A stretch of DNA of 5,998 nucleotides, from the NCBI GenBank assembly GCA_030834765.1, contig JAUQXG010000329.1, forward strand, positions 1 to 5,998, given 5' to 3'. Shown here one piece after another: positions 1-5,412 of this stretch (positions are counted from its first letter, which is position 1; every line of letters starts with the position of its first letter). The notes beneath the pieces were generated by a model, which was not told the origin of the DNA, did not search any database, and saw nothing but the letters and a program-made list of their open reading frames with translations. The DNA comes from Lutispora sp. (lineage in GTDB: Bacteria; Bacillota; Clostridia; Lutisporales; Lutisporaceae). The position numbers and the translations under genes were made by a program.

Positions 1-1634
1 GCTGAGCTGGTGGATTGCTCTGCAAGCTTCCTTACTTCCTCTGCAACTACGGCAAATCCTTTGCCCGCTTCACCTGCACGAGCCGCCTCTATGGCTGCAT
101 TTAACGCCAATAAATTTGTCTGTGAAGCAATCCCATTGATAATCTCAACAATACCGCCAATTTCTTTAGAGATATTTTCCAAATCTTTAATGGCCTTAGA
201 TGATGAATTCACGCTTGACTTGATGGCATTCATCTGCTTGACCATGTTATCAAGCTTCTCTTTTCCTTCAAAAACTAACTTGTTTGTTTCATCTGCATTG
301 CCCATTAAGGCACTTACGCTGGTGTTAACCTCATTTACACTATCAACAATATTCTTAATGCTATGTCCAGCTTCTTCTGTTGCCTTTACCTGCATTTGAG
401 AACCAGCAGCCATCTCCTGCGCGGCATTGGCAATTTGCTCAGATACCTCTGAAGCCTGATGTGATGTGGATAATAGCTCTCGAGAGTGTTCATTTACAGA
501 TCCACTGACGCTTTTTATTTTTTTCACCAATTCTCTCAAGCTGGATATCATATCATGAAAGTTTAATGATAGCACACCAATTTCATCTTTTGATTTCACA
601 TCTACATTTACATCAAGGACTCCCTCAGATACCTTAGAAGCAGCCGCAGTCAACTTCTTCAATGGGTTGATGATAAAATTAATTAAAATCAGTAAAGCGA
701 TAGAGCATAAAGTCAAGCAAACCAAAGCTATTATGATTGAATTTGTAATTAATACTCTTTGTGATGCTACAACTTCTTTCATGGATATTCCAACATTTAA
801 GGCACCAATATGCTCGTCTTTCGCATTATAAACGGGAACTAGAATATCATATACCTTTTCCTTATATCCATTGCCATCGTACATATATGTACTCTTATAT
901 TCCTTTCCATCGACGGCTGCAGCTTTGCTGCCTTCATCCGTCAATTCGATTCCTATACGCTCATGGTTTGTATGAGCAACAGCCTTAAGATCTTTGTTAA
1001 TTACCAGAGCATAAACTATATTATTATTTTGTTTCAAATCATCTACAATTTTTTGGTAATCCAACTGTGACATGATCTTTGTAAGATCGTCTGCCAGAAT
1101 GCCTATTTGAACGATTCCACCTGAAGGTAACGCAACGGCGCCATACTTGTATAGTTTTTTATCTACTGCACTTTCTCTTGCTGGTTCTATAAGCTCCTCT
1201 ATCTCCTTAGTAAAAAGGGGATAACAGGAATGATCTTCAGGATATTGCCAGCCTAAGTTCTCTGGAAGATTGGAATAGGCTATGACCCTATCAGCACCAG
1301 CATAATTAATTTCAGAAATTTCAAGTTCCTTGGCAAGCTCTGTCAATTTTTCATTGTTCACGGAGCTCATATGTCCAATCAATAGTGCGGCTGTCTTTAT
1401 TTTATCATTAATTTGTTTTTCGACTATACCTGTTAATGCATCATTACTTTTCACCTCATTTGCAATGGTTGATACCAATTGTAGGGCATCATTGTTCATT
1501 TGTTTTTCTAATTGAGAACTAACAATATAAACTGAGGCAGCTGTAACTAATGATAAAGAGAAAACTAAGACAGCAATAGTAAAAGCAAGTAGTTTAGCTT
1601 TGATCGATATGCCTGTAATCTTTTTATTCTTCAC
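1..1634 (-). CDS. Methyl-accepting chemotaxis protein (3' end outside window)
   Basis: Transmembrane chemoreceptor that passes ligand signals to CheA/CheW. The frame is open without a stop from GTG at 1634 to the left edge, giving 544 residues with the C-terminus missing. Residues 1-12 are basic; TM1 is about 13-38. An extracellular Cache-like sensory region spans about 40-290 and contains [17 protein letters not shown] and the strand [23 protein letters not shown]2 is about 297-322, beginning [18 protein letters not shown] domain follows at about 320-372, with [16 protein letters not shown] and [11 protein letters not shown]. The cytoplasmic coiled coil carries the conserved signalling tip, [20 protein letters not shown] then [16 protein letters not shown], at about 505-541. 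GTG is chosen because AAGGAGG ends six bases upstream; an in-frame ATG farther up lies inside the terminator stem and has no such site. Expression is predicted to be controlled by the c-di-GMP riboswitch in the leader. The ligand cannot be read from the sequence. The family call is near certain. Confidence 0.97.
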   Translation of the reverse strand, partial: MKNKKITGISIKAKLLAFTIAVLVFSLSLVTAASVYIVSSQLEKQMNNDALQLVSTIANEVKSNDALTGIVEKQINDKIKTAALLIGHMSSVNNEKLTELAKELEISEINYAGADRVIAYSNLPENLGWQYPEDHSCYPLFTKEIEELIEPARESAVDKKLYKYGAVALPSGGIVQIGILADDLTKIMSQLDYQKIVDDLKQNNNIVYALVINKDLKAVAHTNHERIGIELTDEGSKAAAVDGKEYKSTYMYDGNGYKEKVYDILVPVYNAKDEHIGALNVGISMKEVVASQRVLITNSIIIALVCLTLCSIALLILINFIINPLKKLTAAASKVSEGVLDVNVDVKSKDEIGVLSLNFHDMISSLRELVKKIKSVSGSVNEHSRELLSTSHQASEVSEQIANAAQEMAAGSQMQVKATEEAGHSIKNIVDSVNEVNTSVSALMGNADETNKLVFEGKEKLDNMVKQMNAIKSSVNSSSKAIKDLENISKEIGGIVEIINGIASQTNLLALNAAIEAARAGEAGKGFAVVAEEVRKLAEQSTSS

Positions 1635-1640
1635 GAAAAT

Positions 1641-1647
1641 CCTCCTT
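1641..1647 (-). promoter_or_regulatory. Ribosome binding site of the chemoreceptor gene
   Basis: AAGGAGG on the minus strand lies six bases before the GTG at 1634. It decides the start in favour of GTG over the upstream in-frame ATG and GTG within the leader hairpin. It begins a few bases after the U-tract of the leader terminator, so a terminated transcript would lack it. Confidence 0.9.
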
Positions 1648-1651
1648 AATA

Positions 1652-1697
1652 AATAAAAATAAAAAAGCACCATAGGCGTTTCCACCATAGGCGCTTT
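1652..1697 (-). terminator. Leader terminator, expression platform of the riboswitch
   Basis: As minus-strand RNA the outer stem is AAGCGCC (1690-1696) with GGUGCUU (1665-1671). A symmetric UAU/UAU internal loop follows, then an inner stem GGUG/CGCC closed by a GAAA tetraloop. The hairpin runs directly into a tract of U residues interrupted by single A bases (UUUUUUAUUUUU). It sits between the c-di-GMP aptamer and the ribosome binding site, which is the position of a transcription-attenuation platform. It contains two direct copies of CGCCTATGGTG separated by GAAA. Confidence 0.85.
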
Positions 1698-1730
1698 AAA
1701 AAAACATAAAGATGTTATGTTAATGCAACC
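1690..1730 (-). promoter_or_regulatory. Candidate antiterminator fold
   Basis: On the minus strand GGUUGCAUU, at the 3' edge of the aptamer (1722-1730), can pair with AAAGCGCC, which includes the 5' arm of the terminator. The helix has one bulged U and one A-A mismatch. A seven-base-pair hairpin AACAUAA/UUAUGUU with a five-base loop (1703-1721) sits inside it. The fold uses terminator bases 1690-1696, so it and the terminator cannot coexist. It was paired by eye; no energy calculation was possible. Confidence 0.45.
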
Positions 1731-1808
1731 TGGCAATCATGGGAGCTACCTCCTTTAGATCCATGGCTTTGCGACCCTATCTTTCGATAAGTGTGCCAAA
1801 ATCAATAT
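1724..1808 (-). ncRNA. Cyclic-di-GMP class I (GEMM-I) riboswitch aptamer
   Basis: Senses the second messenger c-di-GMP and controls the downstream chemoreceptor gene. Minus-strand RNA shows the GEMM-I landmarks in order. First comes GGCACA, then the hairpin CUUAUC-GAAA-GAUAGG with the conserved GAAA tetraloop, then the joining segment GUCGCAAAGCC. The second helix CAUGG/CCAUG contains CUAAA, matching the tetraloop-receptor position, and an inner GGAG/CUCC hairpin. The 3' segment is AUUGCCAGG, corresponding to the GGUUACCGA-like end of known members. The base aligned by eye with Vc2 position 20 is G, which favours c-di-GMP over the A20 cGAMP-selective subclass. Chemotaxis genes are common targets of this class. 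The exact ends and the subclass are uncertain. Confidence 0.9.
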
Positions 1809-1838
1809 TTAGTTATAATTAGCCTTCTAACCCAGCAT

Positions 1839-1867
1839 ATTATATAACATTAACCAACAAAAATCAA
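1839..1867 (-). promoter_or_regulatory. Sigma-A type promoter for the riboswitch-chemoreceptor transcript
   Basis: On the minus strand TTGATT (1862-1867) is followed by a 17-base spacer and a perfect TATAAT (1839-1844). Transcription would start near 1832, just upstream of the aptamer, giving a leader of about 200 bases. The motor-gene sigma-D type pattern was not obvious here. The call rests on the perfect -10, the ideal spacing and the position. Confidence 0.75.
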
Positions 1868-1888
1868 TAAGATAATGAAATTAATTAC

Positions 1889-1925
1889 ATAAATGGATAA
1901 ATGGCAAATGGTAAAACGGTAAAAT
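1889..1925. repeat. Degenerate 7-8 base tandem repeat
   Basis: Plus-strand units read ATAAATGG, ATAAATGG, CAAATGG, TAAAACGG and a final TAAAAT that runs into the adjacent hairpin element. Two units are identical and the others drift. No function is evident. It lies between the hairpin and the chemoreceptor promoter. Confidence 0.5.
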
Positions 1926-1980
1926 ATTAGGGACGATTCTTTTCGCTTCTGAAAGCAAAAAGAACCGTCCCCAATATTTT
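1921..1980 (-). terminator. 60-nt near-perfect hairpin, likely terminator or dispersed palindromic repeat
   Basis: Two 28-base arms (1921-1948 and 1953-1980) flank a four-base loop. The arms differ at only three positions. As minus-strand RNA these become two G-U and one U-G pair, so all 28 pairs form; as plus-strand RNA they would be A-C mismatches. The stem begins with AAAAUAUU, ends with AAUAUUUU and lies three bases after the stop of the lipoprotein gene, fitting an intrinsic terminator for the lipoprotein operon. The core GGGGACGGTTCTTTTTGC resembles, from memory, palindromic repeats scattered in clostridial genomes; that second identity is an inference. Confidence 0.75.
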
Positions 1981-1983
1981 CTC

Positions 1984-2913
1984 TTACTTTATACCTTTAA
2001 CAGATATATCATATTTTTTTAAAAGTTCGCTTTTCTCAGGAAAAGCTTCTACCTCGTTTGTTTTCTTAAAATTGTTTTTTTCTAATACCATTAAATATTC
2101 TTCTACTATTTTTGCAAAAACAGTACCTTTATAATCTTTGACTGTCTTTTTATAGCTTTCTAAAAACTCTTCATTGATTTTTTTATTTCCATACTCAAAG
2201 GCTGGTGTATTGTCAAGACCAGTCAAATAAAGGCCTATTCTACCTTTATTTCTATTTCCTATTTCCTCATTTCTCGGTGAATCAGGATAACTTTTAAAAT
2301 ATTTCTCAGCCTTTGCTATACGGTCTGCAAATTCCTCAACGGATATGATTAATCCTGCATCCATAGCAAAAGGGTTTGTAGATTCCTCTGCTTCTAATGC
2401 AATAAACTCCTTCATTTCTTCTGTTATATTTGAGTTATACTTCTTCAGCTTTTCATAATCTATAACTAAAACATAACTCCCTTCAACCATGTGTATTTTA
2501 TATCCTCCATCCAGTATTTCGTGAAGCAATGCCTTTAAATCTTCAGACTTGACATCATTGATCCTGCCTGTTTCATCCTTGCTGCTTAAAAAATAGTTAA
2601 CCATAAGCTCAAAATTATTTCCTTCATGGATTTTATCCATGTAAGCTTCTAATGAGTTGTTCTGAACCTTAATTAAGCTTTCAATCATATCTAAAGCTTG
2701 GGCTTTTTCAACCTTTTCAATATTACTGTCTATAAATTTTATTATTTCCTTGGGCTTTTTATTTTCCGCGAGCAATTTTTCAAATTCAGTTGAAACCTCT
2801 TTTGAAACTTTATCTTTACTTTCCTGTTCTATTGGCTGCTGTACTGGTGCTTGTGCCATGCATCCTGTAAGCGCTAAAGAAATTGTTAAAAGCATGATAA
2901 TAATTTTTTTCAT
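1984..2913 (-). CDS. Uncharacterised lipoprotein, second gene of the operon
   Basis: Predicted 309-residue lipoprotein on the outer face of the cytoplasmic membrane. Residues 1-17 form a signal peptide (MKKIIIMLLTISLALTG), and Cys18 in the lipobox LTGC would be lipidated after cleavage. A Gln/Glu/Lys-rich linker follows to about residue 40. The remainder is mostly charged helix, with a short hydrophobic strand region YKIHMVEGSYVLVIDYEKL (138-156). Further on are DAGLIISVEEFADRI (185-199), YFKSYPDSPR (205-214) and TGLDNTPAFEYG (231-242), which look like conserved positions of a domain; I cannot name it. The segment at 199-214 has a TPR-like flavour but no clear repeat. The frame extends upstream to an ATG at 2940, but the start at 2913 is preferred because AGGAAGGGG lies five bases before it and the signal peptide then begins properly. 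It starts 44 bases after the WG-repeat gene, so co-transcription is likely. Function unknown. Confidence 0.88.
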   Translation of the reverse strand: MKKIIIMLLTISLALTGCMAQAPVQQPIEQESKDKVSKEVSTEFEKLLAENKKPKEIIKFIDSNIEKVEKAQALDMIESLIKVQNNSLEAYMDKIHEGNNFELMVNYFLSSKDETGRINDVKSEDLKALLHEILDGGYKIHMVEGSYVLVIDYEKLKKYNSNITEEMKEFIALEAEESTNPFAMDAGLIISVEEFADRIAKAEKYFKSYPDSPRNEEIGNRNKGRIGLYLTGLDNTPAFEYGNKKINEEFLESYKKTVKDYKGTVFAKIVEEYLMVLEKNNFKKTNEVEAFPEKSELLKKYDISVKGIK

Positions 2914-2918
2914 TTTAA

Positions 2919-2927
2919 CCCCTTCCT
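2919..2927 (-). promoter_or_regulatory. Ribosome binding site deciding the start of the second lipoprotein
   Basis: AGGAAGGGG on the minus strand, five bases before ATG at 2913. It falls inside the longer frame that would start at 2940, and so argues for the nine-residue-shorter protein, whose signal peptide begins MKK. Confidence 0.8.
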
Positions 2928-2957
2928 GCATTTGCTGCATAAATCTAAATCAAATAT

Positions 2958-4583
2958 TTAATTAAAAATTCCCCCTAAAGGTCCTTCTAAATTGATAATA
3001 TCCTTCACATCGTCATATGGTATTTCAAATTGAAGGAAGCCATATGCATAAGGTGTATAATCGTATAACTGATAGTAGATGACTATCCCTTTTTCTGTGA
3101 GATAATATTCCTGTTCCTTATATATTCCTTCAAAATCTCTTAAAAGCGGCAGATCCTTGGTTCTTATTTCTTTTTTTATCATTTCATTTAGCTTTTGCTT
3201 ATAACCACTATCTTTTTTAAATAGCTCTTCAAGCTTATATGAGATGCCTTTATTCAAGTCCAGACTTATACCTCTCCAGTAAGACATGCCGTGGGCTCCG
3301 CCAGAATAAGTATAACCCTTTGATACAATGCTTAAAATACTATTCTTATTCAGCTTTATATCATAATCCCCATCAAAGGTTTCATTCTCCTGACCTTCAT
3401 AATCAATATTAAAATGTTTTTTGATTATCTCATTTATATTATTCTCTATATCTTTATTCTTTATCTCAATATACGGATAAGCCATAATCATATCATATTT
3501 ATCGCTTCTGATTCTCTTTTTAATGATATTTCCTAACTGTTCCATACCTCCGTTAATTGGAACGCTGTCCGTTTCATGCCAAAGTATTTCCCCTTTTGTA
3601 TTGATGAGTACTGATTCTCCATCTATTTGAGCAACAGCAATCCCGTTGGAAAAATTATATCCAAAAGTAAATTTGTCCTTGATTATAGCTATACCTTTTT
3701 TATCTATATATTGCCAGTCCCTGCCCTCTAGTACAGGGGCAAGACCTTCTTTAAATTGGGAATCTGATTTATACTGAGGCGCTATAATCATATCCCCTTT
3801 TTTATCGATATATCCCCATCTCTCATTTAACGACACCGCTGCAAGACCTTCTGAATATCCACGCGCTTCCTCATATATTGGCTGTACAATTATTTGTCCT
3901 TTGTTATCTATAAATCCATACTTCTCATTCTTTCTTATCAATGCCATGCCTTCACTAAAATCATAGACCATTTCAGCATCAACTGTTAATGTAATTTCTC
4001 CATTGGGGTTTATATAATAGTTCTTACTTCCAATTGATACTTTGGCAAGGCCTTCTTTAAATGATCCCGCATTATCATACTTCATTTCTATTACAAGTTT
4101 GCCAGTCTTGTCTATGAAGCCAGACTTTCCATCTTTGGTTACTACCGCCATGCCTTCGGAAAATCCTAATGCATAGTCATACTGAGGTTCAACAATGGTT
4201 TTAACGTTTTTATTAATAAATCCATAGCCATCCTTTACTACTACAGCAAGACCTTCTTGAAAGCTTTCTCCTGCCACATAATCAGTTTGCAATACTATGT
4301 TTCCACTTCTGTCTATATATGCTAGCTTCTCATTATCACGAATCATTGCAAGATTTTCACTAAAATCATAAGCAAATTCAAATTGGGGTTTTATCACAAT
4401 CTCTCCCTTTGAATTTACATATCCATAAAGACCATTATCTCGAACTAGATATAGGGCATCATCTACAGCTTCTGTAGGTATCTGACTGACTGGAATACTA
4501 GGAGCATTGATAGGCTGGCATGCACTTGTAAGCATCAAGGTTGCCAAAGAAATCATCAATACCCATTTGGACTTCATTTTCAT
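2958..4583 (-). CDS. WG-repeat lipoprotein with C-terminal DUF4163/DUF3298 module
   Basis: Predicted 541-residue surface lipoprotein. The signal peptide covers residues 1-21, with lipobox LTSAC and lipidated Cys22, followed by a Pro/Ser-rich linker to about 45. Residues 52-323 hold eight tandem repeats of 33-35 residues. The pattern is (W/Y)GYIDKKG-x-IIIxPQY-x-FxEGLAxV, with a ninth partial unit at 324-335; this is the WG beta-repeat family. A helix-strand region at about 345-420 fits DUF4163. It leads into DUF3298 at about 421-530, shown by YSGGAHGMSYWRGISLDL, then KLEELFKK, then TEKGIVIYYQLYDYTPYAYG and a final FEIPYDDV. This DUF pair also occurs in the extracellular parts of RsiV and PdaC, but no anti-sigma or deacetylase domain is present here. 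WG repeats are thought to mediate binding; the partner is unknown. The start is fixed by GGAGG seven bases upstream. It is the first gene of the operon. Confidence 0.93.
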   Translation of the reverse strand: MKMKSKWVLMISLATLMLTSACQPINAPSIPVSQIPTEAVDDALYLVRDNGLYGYVNSKGEIVIKPQFEFAYDFSENLAMIRDNEKLAYIDRSGNIVLQTDYVAGESFQEGLAVVVKDGYGFINKNVKTIVEPQYDYALGFSEGMAVVTKDGKSGFIDKTGKLVIEMKYDNAGSFKEGLAKVSIGSKNYYINPNGEITLTVDAEMVYDFSEGMALIRKNEKYGFIDNKGQIIVQPIYEEARGYSEGLAAVSLNERWGYIDKKGDMIIAPQYKSDSQFKEGLAPVLEGRDWQYIDKKGIAIIKDKFTFGYNFSNGIAVAQIDGESVLINTKGEILWHETDSVPINGGMEQLGNIIKKRIRSDKYDMIMAYPYIEIKNKDIENNINEIIKKHFNIDYEGQENETFDGDYDIKLNKNSILSIVSKGYTYSGGAHGMSYWRGISLDLNKGISYKLEELFKKDSGYKQKLNEMIKKEIRTKDLPLLRDFEGIYKEQEYYLTEKGIVIYYQLYDYTPYAYGFLQFEIPYDDVKDIINLEGPLGGIFN

Positions 4584-4732
4584 AAGCTTTCCTCCAAGGT
4601 TTTGCGTTTATATATTTATATTATAAGATAAATATACATTATTTAGATGAGATTCCTATGATAAAAGTTCCCGAAATGAAAGGAACCAATAAAATCCAAT
4701 ACACCTTCCTCATCAGCCTTTTGAAGCTAATA
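4584..4732 (-). promoter_or_regulatory. Intergenic region with a weak candidate promoter for the lipoprotein operon
   Basis: This AT-rich gap follows the terminator of the preceding gene, so the lipoprotein operon needs its own promoter. On the minus strand a perfect TATAAT lies at 4620-4625, about 37 bases before the start codon. No good -35 sits 16-18 bases upstream; the best 17-base spacing gives ATCTAA. A short inverted repeat, GTTCC (4667-4671) with GGAAC (4682-4686), could be an operator but is too short to claim. GGAGG at 4591-4595 is the ribosome binding site. Confidence 0.35.
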
Positions 4733-4774
4733 AAAGGGGATGCGGTGAAGCCTAAAACTTCGCCCATCCCCTTT
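4733..4774 (-). terminator. Intrinsic terminator after the small lipoprotein gene
   Basis: The stem AAAGGGGATG/CATCCCCTTT continues, past one bulged base, into GGUGAAG/CUUCGCC, giving about 17 pairs with a seven-base loop. It starts eleven bases beyond the stop at 4786. On the minus strand the GC-rich stem is followed by UUUUAUUAG, a short U-tract. It separates the small lipoprotein from the WG-repeat operon. A plus-strand U-rich stretch on the other side could allow it to work in both directions. Confidence 0.85.
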
Positions 4775-4785
4775 ACTTTTGTTCT

Positions 4786-5337
4786 CTATTTTTGAGAAAC
4801 TGCTTCCTTAATTGTCATATTATATTGTTTCTTATAATAGTCTTCCAGAGAAGCTATTTCTCCTGCTATTTTTTCTTGCGCCTTCCCTAATCTGTCGGAA
4901 TCCTTCATGGTTTGAGTGATATCTTTATGTTCTTGATCTTCGACTTTATATACCTCACTTTTGTTCAAATCGTAATAATAGTAATACGCTGAACCCATGG
5001 CTGAAACATAATAATATTTTTCTAAAATATTCTTTGAATAATCAAAGGTATAGTAATCCACTGTTTCTCTTCCTTCAAGGTCAACTTTTACAAACTTTAT
5101 GTAGCCGTTTTCACCTTTTTTAATAGTGATTTTAAGCCCGCTGTTTTCAAAGGGGCTATTTTTTAAGTCTGTATAAACAGTCAGTCCGTCTTTCTCTTCC
5201 ATTGTTACTCCTTCTGGAAGGGCGGCGATTGTCTCGTCAACTGGCTTGTCCCCTGCTGCAGGCACATTATTTGTACACCCTGAAAGTATGCCTAAAACCA
5301 TAGTCAATACAAGTAATAATGTCAATACTCTTTTCAT
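4786..5337 (-). CDS. Small tyrosine-rich lipoprotein of unknown function
   Basis: Predicted 183-residue lipoprotein. The signal peptide is residues 1-20 (MKRVLTLLLVLTMVLGILSG), and Cys21 in the lipobox LSGC is the predicted lipidation site. A central beta-rich part (about 45-125) includes GLTVYTDLKNSPFENSGLKI and a run of alternating strands with YYTFDYSK, KYYYVS and SAYYYYYDLNK (five consecutive Tyr). The C-terminal 45 residues look helical (DRLGKAQEKIAGEIASLEDYYKKQYN). I do not recognise a family. The start is supported by AGGGAG (5347-5352) nine bases upstream and by a correct signal peptide from the first residue. It lies 75 bases after the chelatase-subunit gene and may be read from it or from its own promoter. 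It ends in a strong terminator, so the transcript stops here. Confidence 0.87.
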   Translation of the reverse strand: MKRVLTLLLVLTMVLGILSGCTNNVPAAGDKPVDETIAALPEGVTMEEKDGLTVYTDLKNSPFENSGLKITIKKGENGYIKFVKVDLEGRETVDYYTFDYSKNILEKYYYVSAMGSAYYYYYDLNKSEVYKVEDQEHKDITQTMKDSDRLGKAQEKIAGEIASLEDYYKKQYNMTIKEAVSQK

Positions 5338-5368
5338 TCTTTCTCTCTCCCTTTTTCATATATATAAA

Positions 5369-5410
5369 TGCAATAATGTTTTTATAGTGATAAGTAAAGC
5401 TTTTATTGCA
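5369..5410 (-). repeat. 8-base inverted repeat between chelatase and small lipoprotein genes
   Basis: TGCAATAA (5369-5376) and TTATTGCA (5403-5410) are perfect complements with a 26-base loop, starting three bases after the stop of the chelatase gene. On the minus strand the second arm is followed by UUUAUAUAU. It could be a weak terminator, an operator or chance; the stem is AT-rich and the loop long. Confidence 0.3.
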
Positions 5411-5412
5411 CT

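Noticed and set aside
10..399. Plus-strand open frame of 129 codons
   Set aside because: Lies opposite the most conserved part of the chemoreceptor, whose minus-strand reading matches a well-known family residue by residue; no ribosome binding site or family resemblance on the plus strand.
761..1515. Two short plus-strand open frames (761-988 and 1330-1515)
   Set aside because: Both are antisense to the sensory domain of the chemoreceptor and have no recognisable protein features or ribosome binding site.
1671..1676. Upstream in-frame ATG and GTG as the chemoreceptor start
   Set aside because: They lie within the terminator stem with no Shine-Dalgarno sequence; AAGGAGG is correctly placed only for the GTG at 1634.
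1724..1808. Riboswitch as the cGAMP-sensing GEMM variant
   Set aside because: That subclass is marked by A at the position aligned to Vc2 G20; by eye the base here is G. The alignment is manual, so this is a weak rejection.
2750..2965. Plus-strand 71-codon open frame
   Set aside because: Antisense to the signal peptide and N-terminal part of the second lipoprotein; its apparent hydrophobic segment is the mirror of that signal-peptide coding region.
3580..4450. Nucleotide-level tandem repeat or CRISPR-like array
   Set aside because: The periodicity of about 102 bases is the codon image of the 34-residue WG repeats; the DNA units have diverged and there are no identical repeats with unique spacers.
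4640..4690. ECF-sigma promoter or RsiV-like self-regulation upstream of the DUF3298 gene
   Set aside because: GGGAAC is present on the minus strand but no CGTC-like -10 lies at the right distance, and the protein is a lipoprotein without an anti-sigma domain or a sigma gene beside it.
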